This document shows positions 56,369-64,000 of a DNA stretch of 64,000 bases, in pieces. Position 1 is the first letter of the stretch; the number at the start of each line of letters is the position of its first letter. The notes under the pieces were generated by a model. The model searched no databases. It saw only the letters and a program-made list of their open reading frames with translations, and was not told the DNA's origin. Source of the DNA: Dichelobacter nodosus (GTDB lineage: Bacteria > Pseudomonadota > Gammaproteobacteria > Cardiobacteriales > Cardiobacteriaceae); assembly GCF_001263335.1 (NCBI RefSeq), contig NZ_LGVW01000012.1, positions 124,001 to 188,000 on the forward strand. The letters are read 5' to 3'. Both the position numbers and the translations under genes were made by a program.

Positions 56369-56926
56369 ATGCAAAAAAAAGAAAAAGAGTATGACGAATT
56401 TGGGCGCGTGATTCGAGAAAATCGTTCGGCATTAAAACGTGAGCGCCAAGAAATTAAGCTTTTTGTGATGGAACTGCTTAAATTGCCGGCAAAACAATAC
56501 GCGCTGTTGCCGTTATCGCCGGTAACGCAGGCGGCTTTTATTGAAGGCAAACGATTAAGCGGAAACGCTTTTCAGCGGCATTTAAATTATTTGGTGCGGC
56601 TGATTTCCGAGCACGATATTGAGCAAATTCGTTATGCACATCAAACCGTTAATCACCCTTATCTGCATCACGATCAAAAAAATCAACGGATTTTGCGCGA
56701 AATTGATCGTTTACTCGCCGATGATCCCGATATTTTTCCGGAATTAATTGCGTTATATGCCGATTTTGATATTCAATACGTGCGCCAATTATGCCGTGCC
56801 GAGCAAAAATATCGTCAGGCGCAAGCAATGTTGCCGGAAGAAGAACGCGGTCACCGCATCGGCAAACATCAGCGCCGTTTGCAACAGTATTTACATCATC
56901 TCGTTTTAAAAAAGAGCGCTGAATAA
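56369..56926 (+). CDS. darP: Ribosome biogenesis factor DarP (YjgA, DUF615)
   Basis: 185 residues. EYDEFGRVIRENRSALKRE at the start and the KRERQEIKL stretch, PLSPVTQAAFIEGKRLSG in the middle and HRIGKHQRRLQQYL at the end are conserved in YjgA. Binds late 50S precursors. ATG 56369 has no visible Shine-Dalgarno sequence and follows a TATAAT at about 56333-56338. Its stop shares one base with the hemW ATG. Confidence 0.9.
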   Translation: MQKKEKEYDEFGRVIRENRSALKRERQEIKLFVMELLKLPAKQYALLPLSPVTQAAFIEGKRLSGNAFQRHLNYLVRLISEHDIEQIRYAHQTVNHPYLHHDQKNQRILREIDRLLADDPDIFPELIALYADFDIQYVRQLCRAEQKYRQAQAMLPEEERGHRIGKHQRRLQQYLHHLVLKKSAE

Positions 56927-58074
56927 TGCTTGATCCGGCTCGTATTCCGCTGTCGCTTTATATTCATATTCCTTGGTGTTTGCGAAAATGTCCGTATTGT
57001 GATTTTAATTCACATGCTCGCACCGCCGATGACAACGAATCGGCATATGTTCATCATTTATTGCAAGATTTTTCCCTCGATTATGACGGAAGACCGTTGC
57101 ACAGCGTTTTCATCGGCGGCGGCACGCCCAGCCTTTTTCACAGTGAACAGATTGCTTTATTGTTAGACGAATTAAGGCAGCGCGCTGATTTTACCGATGA
57201 TTGTGAAATTACGTTGGAAGCCAATCCCGCAACTTTTGAGCAACAAAAATTTAGCGCTTATCGGCAAAGCGGCATTAATCGTTTATCGTTGGGCATTCAA
57301 AGCCTGCAGCCGCGGCATTTGCAGCAATTAGGGCGTGTGCACAGCGCTGATGAAGCAAAACAGGCATTGCGTCTTGCGCAATCGATGAATTTTCATCAAA
57401 TTAACACTGATGTGATGTTTGCTTTGCCGGCGCAAACGCTCGACGAGGCGCGCGCTGATTTACAAAAAATCATAGCGTTAGGCGCGGAACATATCAGTTG
57501 GTATCAATTAACGATTGAACCAAATACCGCTTTTTTTGTGCGACCGCCCAAAGCGTTGCCCGATTCGGATCAACAAGTGGAATTGTATGAAAACGGCAGC
57601 GCTTTTTTGCGCGCACAGGGTTTTAATCAATATGAAGTGAGCGCGTGGACGAAAACCACGCCCGCCAAACATAATATGAATTACTGGCTTTTCGGCGATT
57701 ATCTCGGCATCGGCGCCGGTGCTCACAGCAAAATCACGATAGCCGACGGCAAAATTATGCGGCAAAGTAAATATCGCGCGCCGGCGGCGTATCAAGCGCG
57801 CAGCGGTCGCAATCGTAATCCTTACCAAGATAATTGCCGCCGCGTGCCAAAAACGGAGCAGGCGTTTGAAGTAATGATGAATGGATTGCGTTTGCGCGCG
57901 GGTTTTCCTACCGCTTTTTTGGCGCAACGAAGCGATTTGGATTTATCCGATCTGATGCCAACATTGCTGCCGTTAATTGACCGCGGTTTAATCGATGCTG
58001 ATATTGCAGAGTGCATTGTGACGACGCCGCGCGGTTTTTCTTTATTAAATAATGTATTAGAAGCATTTTTGTAA
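56926..58074 (+). CDS. hemW: Radical SAM haem chaperone HemW
   Basis: 382 residues. Cys18-x3-Cys22-x2-Cys25 in PWCLRKCPYCDFNSH binds the iron-sulfur cluster; unlike HemN the fourth Cys is Phe, the mark of HemW. FIGGGTPSLFH and INRLSLGIQSLQP follow. HemW inserts haem into respiratory enzymes, so the link with cytochrome bd is reasonable. Overlaps darP by one base (TAATG). Confidence 0.94.
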   Translation: MLDPARIPLSLYIHIPWCLRKCPYCDFNSHARTADDNESAYVHHLLQDFSLDYDGRPLHSVFIGGGTPSLFHSEQIALLLDELRQRADFTDDCEITLEANPATFEQQKFSAYRQSGINRLSLGIQSLQPRHLQQLGRVHSADEAKQALRLAQSMNFHQINTDVMFALPAQTLDEARADLQKIIALGAEHISWYQLTIEPNTAFFVRPPKALPDSDQQVELYENGSAFLRAQGFNQYEVSAWTKTTPAKHNMNYWLFGDYLGIGAGAHSKITIADGKIMRQSKYRAPAAYQARSGRNRNPYQDNCRRVPKTEQAFEVMMNGLRLRAGFPTAFLAQRSDLDLSDLMPTLLPLIDRGLIDADIAECIVTTPRGFSLLNNVLEAFL

Positions 58075-58274
58075 CATTTATTTGCCGTGTTTTTCGCAAG
58101 GAAATTGCGGTAATTGCGTTGAAAATATCGGGGTTTTCTACGATTTTTTCATCAGAAGTGGAGTTTACAGTTTCGTTATATTTCAAGATAATGACAGCCG
58201 GTTACGTGCTCATCGTCAATAACAAACGATCACGGTACAATTAGCACGTATCATTTCAAAATAGGGGAGGAAAT

Positions 58275-59795
58275 ATGGCGATTTTTTTATTTTGTGTCGC
58301 AGCATTAATCATGGGCTATTTTGTCTATGGATTTGTTGTGGAAAAGGTTTTTGGGTTGAAACCTTATCGTACAACGCCGGCTTATGAACAAGCCGACGGC
58401 GTGGATTACGTTCCGATGTCAAAAACCAAAGTGTGGTTAATTCAATTGTTAAATATTGCCGGCACGGGACCGATTTTTGGGCCAATTATGGGCGCGTTAT
58501 ACGGACCTGTTGCCATGATTTGGATTGTAATTGGCTGTATTTTTGCGGGCGCGGTGCATGATTATTTTTGTGGCATGATTTCTATCCGCAACGGCGGCGC
58601 ATCAATTCCGAATATGGCAGGGCGTTATTTAGCTGCTCCAGTAAAACATTTTATTAATATTATCGCTTTGATTTTATTGGTTTTAGTGGGCGTGGTGTTT
58701 GTGGTTTCTCCAGCAGGATTGTTAACAAATCTCACGGAGCAAGCTTTGGGGCGCAGCGGTGATTTAGTCGCACAAGGCAATCCTGTTCACGATAGTTTGG
58801 TGATGATTTGGGTGGGAATTATTTTCTTTTACTACATCATCGCAACTTTATTGCCGATCGATAAAATCATCGGGCGGATTTATCCTTTTTTCGGCGCTTT
58901 ATTGATGTTTATGACTGGCGGCATGTTAGTTGGTTTGTTGTGTGAAGGTATTCCTTTATTTCAAACCATTGGTTTAGAAAACGGTGTCGCCGTGCAGGAT
59001 TTTTTCAGTAATTTCCACCCGCAAGCGGCAAATACGCCGATTTGGCCGTTGATTTTCATCACGATTACTTGCGGCTCGATTTCTGGATTCCACGCCACGC
59101 AAACGCCGATGATGGCGCGTTGTATCAAAAATGAACGCGAGGGACGTTTTGTTTTCTATGGCGCGATGATTACCGAAGGCATTATTGCTTTGATTTGGTG
59201 CATGGTTGGTTTGAGTTTTTATGATGATACGCAAACTTTGATCGAAACGATTAAAGTGGGAACGCCGTCGAAAGTTGTTTTTGATGCGGCGATGTCAATG
59301 CTGGGTCATTTTGGCGGCTTTTTAGCGGTATTAGGCGTGGTGGTGTTACCGATTACTTCTGGCGATACTGCATTCCGCGCTGCGCGTTTACAAATTGCCG
59401 AATTTTTTAAAATCGATCAAACGGGAGTTAATAAACGTTTATTGATTTGTATTCCTTTATTTGCCATCGGCGCGGTGTTAACCAAATTAGATTTTAGTAT
59501 TTTATGGCGCTATTTTGGTTGGGCAAACCAAACTACCGGTATGATTATGTTATGGACGGCAGCGGCTTATTTGTACCGTCACGGAAAATTCCATTGGGTT
59601 TGTACTATTCCCGCGATTTTTATGACCGTTATTTGCGCAACGTATCTTTGTTACGCAAAAATTGGTTTTGGTTTGGCGTGGTCGCTTTCTTGCGTGATCG
59701 GCGCGGGAATTGCCGTGATTTGTACGGGATTATTTTTCGCTTTAATCCGTCCTAATATTGCCACGATTGCTGCCGCGCGCGATTCTGGTGATTAA
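58275..59795 (+). CDS. Carbon starvation protein A family transporter (CstA/BtsT type)
   Basis: 506-residue inner-membrane protein, about fourteen helices. AGTGPIFGPIMGALYGPVAM, FAGAVHDYFCGMISIRNGG and SGFHATQTPMMARCIKNERE are CstA hallmarks; the length is that of the short form (E. coli CstA is 701). Family members import pyruvate or peptides. ATG 58275 follows GGGGAGG. A TACAAT about 30 bases upstream could be a -10. Confidence 0.9.
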   Translation: MAIFLFCVAALIMGYFVYGFVVEKVFGLKPYRTTPAYEQADGVDYVPMSKTKVWLIQLLNIAGTGPIFGPIMGALYGPVAMIWIVIGCIFAGAVHDYFCGMISIRNGGASIPNMAGRYLAAPVKHFINIIALILLVLVGVVFVVSPAGLLTNLTEQALGRSGDLVAQGNPVHDSLVMIWVGIIFFYYIIATLLPIDKIIGRIYPFFGALLMFMTGGMLVGLLCEGIPLFQTIGLENGVAVQDFFSNFHPQAANTPIWPLIFITITCGSISGFHATQTPMMARCIKNEREGRFVFYGAMITEGIIALIWCMVGLSFYDDTQTLIETIKVGTPSKVVFDAAMSMLGHFGGFLAVLGVVVLPITSGDTAFRAARLQIAEFFKIDQTGVNKRLLICIPLFAIGAVLTKLDFSILWRYFGWANQTTGMIMLWTAAAYLYRHGKFHWVCTIPAIFMTVICATYLCYAKIGFGLAWSLSCVIGAGIAVICTGLFFALIRPNIATIAAARDSGD

Positions 59796-59805
59796 TCATT
59801 AATAG

Positions 59806-59835
59806 AAATGCCCAGTAAACTCTGGGCATTTTTTT
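59806..59835 (+). terminator. Rho-independent terminator of the cstA-like gene
   Basis: Ten-base-pair stem AAATGCCCAG / CTGGGCATTT with six-base loop and a T run, eleven bases after the stop. Confidence 0.92.
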
Positions 59836-60010
59836 ATCTTGCCATTCTAAGCAAACAGTTAAGAATTGTTATTATTTTGCTTTATTATGAGTTCTTTGGA
59901 ACATTTGTTTTCATTATTTAAAACAATTGATTATATTTTTATCCTTTAATTTAAATGAGTTACAACGTATATTGTTCGTCTTCATTAACGATTGTTTCTA
60001 AGGAAAAACT

Positions 60011-60913
60011 ATGAATGCGACAAAAGCCACCATGATTGGTTTGATGGCAGTGTTGTTATGGAGTGGTATTGTTGGATTATTTCGGCGCATGAGCGAATTA
60101 TACGGTGTCATCGGAGGCGCCACGCTGACTTATACGTCTGCCGCAATAATTCTGATTTTAATCAATGGAATACCCAAATTATCTGATTTTTCAAGAAAAT
60201 ATTTATTTTGGGGCACCGTCTTTTTTGTGGGTTGTGAATTTTGTTTAGCGTTATCCATTGGTTACGCGCAAAATGGACGGCAAACGATTGAAGTCGGCAT
60301 GGTGAATTATCTTTGGCCGAGTTTAACAATTTTATCTACCATTTTATTTGCCGGTAAAAAAGCAAAATGGTGGATTGCCATTGGTTTTTTATTGTCTTTT
60401 GTGGGCATTTCTTGGGTGCTGGGCGGCGGATTGAATTGGAAAATGATGGGGCAGAATATTTTAGCCAATCCGTTTAGTTATGTTGCCGCATTATGCAGTG
60501 CTTCCAGCTGGGCAGCGTATTGCACGATTACCGTGAAATGGGCAGACGGAAAAGATGCTACTTCTTTGTTTTTCTTGGTAATTTCTATTTTATTTTGGGT
60601 GCGTTTTTATCAATCCAACGAACCTGCTTTACATTTCACCGGCTCTTCCATCATATTTTTACTCGCTGCCGGCGGCGTTTTAGGATTGGGTTATGCGGTG
60701 TGGAATATCGGCATTTTATACGGCAACGTTACGATTCTCGCCGGCGCTTCCTATTTTATTCCTATTTTTTCCGCAATTATTTCCGCTTATTTACTCGACA
60801 CGCCTTTAAGCCACGATTTTTGGTTGGGCGCCTCGATGGTGGTCGCCGGATCGATTGTTTGCTGGCTGGCAACTCTTAACGCTGACAAGGTTAAAAATAG
60901 CGTCAAAGCATAA
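60011..60913 (+). CDS. YddG-like DMT exporter (aromatic amino acids)
   Basis: 300 residues, ten helices, EamA superfamily. VLLWSGIVGLFRRMSE, VEVGMVNYLWPSLTI-like GMVNYLWPSLTILST, and YGNVTILAGASYFIPIFSA match the YddG subgroup, which exports aromatic amino acids; that substrate is inferred from the family. AAGGA precedes ATG 60011. The 215-base gap before it shows nothing beyond the preceding terminator. Confidence 0.85.
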   Translation: MNATKATMIGLMAVLLWSGIVGLFRRMSELYGVIGGATLTYTSAAIILILINGIPKLSDFSRKYLFWGTVFFVGCEFCLALSIGYAQNGRQTIEVGMVNYLWPSLTILSTILFAGKKAKWWIAIGFLLSFVGISWVLGGGLNWKMMGQNILANPFSYVAALCSASSWAAYCTITVKWADGKDATSLFFLVISILFWVRFYQSNEPALHFTGSSIIFLLAAGGVLGLGYAVWNIGILYGNVTILAGASYFIPIFSAIISAYLLDTPLSHDFWLGASMVVAGSIVCWLATLNADKVKNSVKA

Positions 60914-60950
60914 TTTTTACCGCAATAAAAATTTTTTAAATTGATTTTTT

Positions 60951-60978
60951 ACCGCACAACGAAAGGATGCGGTTTTTT
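60951..60978 (+). terminator. Terminator of the YddG-like gene
   Basis: Stem ACCGCA / TGCGGT with an eleven-base loop and a T run, 38 bases after the stop. The rest of the 300-base gap to the next gene is AT-rich with the two Fur-like sites described separately. Confidence 0.7.
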
Positions 60979-61176
60979 ATTTTGGTGAAAATTGTGATAA
61001 TGAGATTTAATCTTAATTATATTTATTATTGTGAATAATTTTTAAATAATAAAAAGTTTTTTAAAATATTGAATTCATAATTCGCAATTTATTTTGATTT
61101 TATTAACAAAATATTTATATAAAAATCAATGGTGATAAAAAAATAGATTGATTTTTAATGGCATTTAGTAGATCTT

Positions 61177-61195
61177 TATAAGAATGATTATCTTT
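61177..61195 (+). promoter_or_regulatory. Candidate Fur box before the feo cluster
   Basis: AATGATTATC at 61183-61192 is a perfect copy (reverse complement GATAATCATT) of the ten central bases of the Fur consensus; about 13 of 19 positions match overall. It sits 25 bases before the first gene, in the promoter zone. A second weaker match, GATAATGAGATTTAATC, starts at about 60996. Confidence 0.5.
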
Positions 61196-61215
61196 CAACA
61201 ATATTGGAGTTAATG

Positions 61216-61518
61216 ATGCATAAAAAAATATTACCGATGATTTTTGTTTTTTCTGCCGGCGTGATGGCGCATACGCCTCTTTTTAATTGTATGGATGAAG
61301 GCGATGGTTCTATTTTATGTGAAGGCGGTTTTTCTGATGGATCTTCTGCCGCAAATGTAGAAATTGTGGTGAAAAGCAGCGATGGACAAACAATTCTCAC
61401 GAGTAAATTAGATGAAAATAGCGAAATTGTTTTTCAAAAACCTGAAGGCGCGTTTCGTGTCATGTTCAACGCAGGGGAAGGGCATAATTTAGAAATTTCT
61501 AGTGACAACATTAAGTAA
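61216..61518 (+). CDS. Small secreted protein of the feo cluster, mature N-terminal His predicted
   Basis: 100 residues. Signal peptide MHKKILPMIFVFSAGVMA with cleavage after VMA leaves His as mature residue 1 (HTPLFNCMDEGDGSILCEGG), followed by two Cys and a short beta-rich domain (FSDGSSAANVEIVV, AFRVMFNAGEGHNLEI). The layout resembles small periplasmic NikL/CbiL-like proteins of nickel or cobalt importers, but similarity is only by eye. The ATG at 61216 is six bases after GGAG. It is 15 bases before a DUF4198 gene and then feoAB, so metal binding is likely. Confidence 0.7.
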   Translation: MHKKILPMIFVFSAGVMAHTPLFNCMDEGDGSILCEGGFSDGSSAANVEIVVKSSDGQTILTSKLDENSEIVFQKPEGAFRVMFNAGEGHNLEISSDNIK

Positions 61519-61533
61519 TTTGGGAAGATTATC

Positions 61534-62331
61534 ATGAAAAATAAATTACTCATCGCGTTTTTTCTGGTTTTTACTGCCGTTCGGGCGCACGCGCATTTTC
61601 AATTAATTTATACGCCGGAAGTTCATTTAGATGCTGAACGCGTTATTCCCGTTGCTTTGATTTTTGCTCATCCAATGGAAAATGGTTTTGTGATGGATAT
61701 GGAAAAGCCGGAGCAATTTTATTATCTCTTTAAAAACAAAAAAGAAGATTTATTACCAAAACTCAAACCAATTACTTTTTCCGGCACGGAAAATCAAGCT
61801 GCGGCTTTTACAACCGAGGTAAATATCCGCCGCAATGGTGATTATATTTTTGTATTAAAACCGGCGCCGTATTATGAAAAAAGTGAAGATATTTATATCC
61901 AACAAATTACGAAATCATATGTGAATAAAGGAAATTTTCCCGATGATTGGTCAAAAGAAATCGGACTGCCCACCGAAATCGTACCGCTAAATAAACCAAC
62001 CAATATCATTGCCGGCTCCACATTTAGCGGACGCGTATTATCCGCCGGAAAACCCGCTGCCGGCGTAGAAATTGAAATCGAATATCTCGCGGCTGAGCCT
62101 GATCTCAGTAAAAATGCGCCCGTTTCTCATAAAAAATTAACTGCCGCAGGTGGTAGCATCGTTGCTATAACAGATGATAACGGCGTGTTTACTTTTGGCA
62201 TTCCGAAAGCCGGTTTTTGGGGATTTGCTGCATTAGGTTCTGGCGCAGAAAAAGAATATAAGGGCAAACCGTTGAGTCAAGATGCGGTTATTTGGATTCG
62301 CGCTGAGGAATTGGCAACAGAATCATTGTAA
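61534..62331 (+). CDS. DUF4198 (NikK/CbiK-like) periplasmic protein
   Basis: 265 residues. Signal peptide MKNKLLIAFFLVFTAVRAHA; cleavage after VRA or AHA leaves HAHFQ or HFQ, so a histidine is at or next to the new N-terminus. Typical DUF4198 pieces: FAHPMENGFVMDMEKPEQF, DYIFVLKPAPYYEKSEDIYIQQ, an Ig-like half with GSTFSGRVLSAGKPAAGVEIE and a closing VFTFGIPKAGFWGFAAL. DUF4198 proteins accompany nickel/cobalt ECF transporters, where they are thought to handle metal in the periplasm. Here it stands before feoAB, which suggests ferrous iron or a related ion. Confidence 0.85.
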   Translation: MKNKLLIAFFLVFTAVRAHAHFQLIYTPEVHLDAERVIPVALIFAHPMENGFVMDMEKPEQFYYLFKNKKEDLLPKLKPITFSGTENQAAAFTTEVNIRRNGDYIFVLKPAPYYEKSEDIYIQQITKSYVNKGNFPDDWSKEIGLPTEIVPLNKPTNIIAGSTFSGRVLSAGKPAAGVEIEIEYLAAEPDLSKNAPVSHKKLTAAGGSIVAITDDNGVFTFGIPKAGFWGFAALGSGAEKEYKGKPLSQDAVIWIRAEELATESL

Positions 62332-62375
62332 ATTCTCCCGAATGATGGGCGCGCCAAGCGACAGGATTTAAAAAA

Positions 62376-62624
62376 ATGAAAAAAGAATATGCTGTGCAAA
62401 ATTTAAACTCCCTCAAAACAGGTCAGCAAGCTTACGTGGCCCGCATTTTAAACACTGATCATTTAATGCGGCGTCGTTTGATGGATTTAGGATTCATGGT
62501 TGGCACGGAAATTACGTTTATTCGCCCTGCACCGTTAAACGATCCGATTGAAATTCGTCTGGATAACGCCTTTATTTCTTTGCGGCGTGAAGAAGCTCAA
62601 GGCATTGAGGTGCGGTTAAAATGA
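62376..62624 (+). CDS. feoA: Ferrous iron transport protein A
   Basis: 82-residue SH3-like cytosolic protein: LKTGQQAYVARIL, RRRLMDLGFMVGTEITF and ISLRREEAQGIEVRL are the FeoA pattern. AGGA lies upstream of ATG 62376. Overlaps feoB by four bases (ATGA). Confidence 0.94.
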   Translation: MKKEYAVQNLNSLKTGQQAYVARILNTDHLMRRRLMDLGFMVGTEITFIRPAPLNDPIEIRLDNAFISLRREEAQGIEVRLK

Positions 62625-64000
62625 GCGCCGAGAAGATTTTAGCGGCGTTGGTTGGTCAACAAAATTGCGGAAAATCTACTTTATTCAATGCATTAACGGG
62701 ACTGCAACAGCATATTGCAAATTATCCGGGCGTTACCGTTGATAAAAAAAGCGGCTTTTTTACGTACCGCGATCGGAAAATAGAACTTGTGGATTTGCCG
62801 GGAACGTATGCGCTAACGTCTTTTTCGCCGGAAGAACGTGTGGCGCGTGCGTTTTTAATCCAGCAAAAGCCAGATGTGATTGTTAACGTGGTGGACGCGG
62901 CGAATTTAGTGCGCGGTTTATATTTAACTTATCAATTAATGCCGTTACGGCGCCCCATGTTATTAGTGCTCAATATGATGGATAGAGCGGAATATTTGGG
63001 CTTACACATTGATATTGAACAACTTTCATCATATTTAGGCATTCCCGTTATTGCCGCGGTGGGCTGCAAAACGCAAGGCATAGAAGCCATACGAGAACAA
63101 ATTCTTGCCACAGCCGATCGGGCGGCTGTGGCAAATTTATATCCATCGGCGCAACTCGATGCTTTGATTGAACCGATTGCTCGCGATTGGGAAAAAGAAA
63201 TTCCGTTGCCGCAGTATCCCGCGCGTTGGGCGGCTGAAAAAATTTTGGAACGTGATGGTGAGATTGCTCAAGTTGCCGAAAAAGCCGCGCCAGAAGCGTG
63301 GAAGATATTGGCGCAAACTGCGGAAACTTTGATGAACGCTTACGCCGAACAATACGGCAATTCGGCAAGCGACGATTTAATGGCAGCGCGTAACGTCGCG
63401 GCAAAAAAAGCTGTAGAAATCGCGGTGACACAAACCGGCGCGCGGCGCGCTTCTGTGACCGAGTTTTTAGATGCTTTGTTGCTGCATCGATTTTTAGCGC
63501 CGTTTTTTTTGTTATTTATTATTTGGCTTATTTACCAATTAGCGATTGTTCAAGGTTATCAATTAACGCAGCTGACTTGGCCAATTTTGGCGAATTTCCG
63601 CACGTTTGTGAGCCAATTATTGCCTGATGCTGGATTTTTAATTGATCCGCAAATCCGATCGATGACTTTATGGGCGCTTGATTCTGCGAATACTTTGCTT
63701 AATTATGTGCCGATTTTTTTAATTTTATTTGCCTTGATTGCTATTTTGGAAGATAGCGGTTATATGGCGCGGATTGCGTTCGTCTTAGATCGCATTTTGC
63801 ATCGTTTTGGTTTGCACGGGCAATCGACGTTACCGCTGATTTTAGCGGGGGTTTTTGCCGGCGGTTGTGCGGTTCCGGCGGTGATGGCAACCAAAGGTAT
63901 TCCCGATACGCGGGCGCGTATGGCAACGATTTTAACCGCGCCTTTTATGAATTGTTTGGCGAAAGTACCGCTTTATACGTTGTTAGTGAGCATTTATTTT
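62621..64000 (+). CDS. feoB: Ferrous iron transporter FeoB (partial, first 460 residues)
   Basis: Inner-membrane Fe2+ permease with an N-terminal GTPase. G1 is VGQQNCGKSTLFNALTG (most FeoB have NPN before the GK), G2 NYPGVTVDKKSG, G3 VDLPGTYAL, G4 NMMDRAE; helices begin near residue 285 (LLHRFLAPFFLLFIIWLIYQ), and the first Gate motif GCAVPAVMATKGI lies near 425. Runs off the right edge in the transmembrane part; feoC cannot be seen. Confidence 0.95.
   Translation, partial: MSAEKILAALVGQQNCGKSTLFNALTGLQQHIANYPGVTVDKKSGFFTYRDRKIELVDLPGTYALTSFSPEERVARAFLIQQKPDVIVNVVDAANLVRGLYLTYQLMPLRRPMLLVLNMMDRAEYLGLHIDIEQLSSYLGIPVIAAVGCKTQGIEAIREQILATADRAAVANLYPSAQLDALIEPIARDWEKEIPLPQYPARWAAEKILERDGEIAQVAEKAAPEAWKILAQTAETLMNAYAEQYGNSASDDLMAARNVAAKKAVEIAVTQTGARRASVTEFLDALLLHRFLAPFFLLFIIWLIYQLAIVQGYQLTQLTWPILANFRTFVSQLLPDAGFLIDPQIRSMTLWALDSANTLLNYVPIFLILFALIAILEDSGYMARIAFVLDRILHRFGLHGQSTLPLILAGVFAGGCAVPAVMATKGIPDTRARMATILTAPFMNCLAKVPLYTLLVSIYF

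Noticed and set aside
62621-64000. Broken feoB because of the unusual GQQNCGKS G1 motif
   Set aside because: Lys, Ser and Asn needed for nucleotide binding are present and the other G motifs and Gate region are normal; QQ or QP in place of NP is a tolerated variation.

Overview
The window is 64 kb of a bacterial chromosome, read here as a gammaproteobacterium and most likely a member of the Cardiobacteriales (Cardiobacterium, Suttonella, Dichelobacter). The reasons are the gammaproteobacterial gene blocks (ribF-ileS-lspA, pcnB-folK, aroA-cmk-rpsA-ihfB, feoAB), a type IVa pilin gene followed by a TfpZ/TfpX-type accessory gene as at the Dichelobacter fimA/fimB locus, and a sigma54-like promoter in front of the pilin gene. 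The assignment is inference; no rRNA or tRNA gene lies in the window to anchor it. Genes are dense and mostly housekeeping.

Layout. 1-6.9 kb: end of purK, a yqcC-like gene, a DMT exporter, a YiaD-type OmpA lipoprotein, then ribF-ileS-lspA. 6.9-7.5 kb: the largest gap, holding two head-to-head terminators, a strong candidate small-RNA gene on the minus strand and an AT-rich stretch with inverted repeats. 7.5-14.4 kb: GST, hemN, purF-rsmJ-thiN, an FMN reductase and gapA. 14.5-17.7 kb: an isolated type I-F Cas3 that has lost its N-terminal Cas2 domain, wedged between gapA and msbA. 17.7-23.4 kb: msbA, hldE, an FAD oxidoreductase and a family 2 glycosyltransferase with a pentanucleotide repeat at its 5' end (candidate phase variation). 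23.4-29.9 kb: a complete cytochrome bd operon on the minus strand in the order cupin-cydD-cydC-cydA-cydB-cydX. 30-36 kb: SulP transporter, alkaline phosphatase, and cyuP-cyuA for cysteine uptake and breakdown. 36-40.4 kb: clpB, then the pilin locus.

40.5-49.2 kb: aroA-cmk-rpsA-ihfB, a membrane-anchored nuclease, pcnB-folK, and ptsH-ptsI. 49.3-58 kb: HAD phosphatase, an uncharacterised secreted protein, two periplasmic solute-binding proteins, a YheT hydrolase, ssb, a dacB/L,D-transpeptidase pair, darP-hemW. 58-64 kb: cstA, a YddG-type exporter, and an iron cluster in which two small secreted proteins precede feoA and feoB. Both are predicted to have a histidine as mature residue 1, and feoB runs off the right edge.

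How the parts connect. Envelope functions recur: lspA, msbA and hldE for lipoproteins and lipopolysaccharide, dacB and the YkuD protein for peptidoglycan, and pilin plus a possibly phase-variable glycosyltransferase for surface variation. Microaerobic life is suggested by cytochrome bd with its assembly exporter, oxygen-independent HemN, HemW and the ferrous-iron Feo system. The items most worth following up are the candidate small RNA with an anti-Shine-Dalgarno tract, the orphan Cas3, the repeat-bearing glycosyltransferase and the extended Feo cluster.
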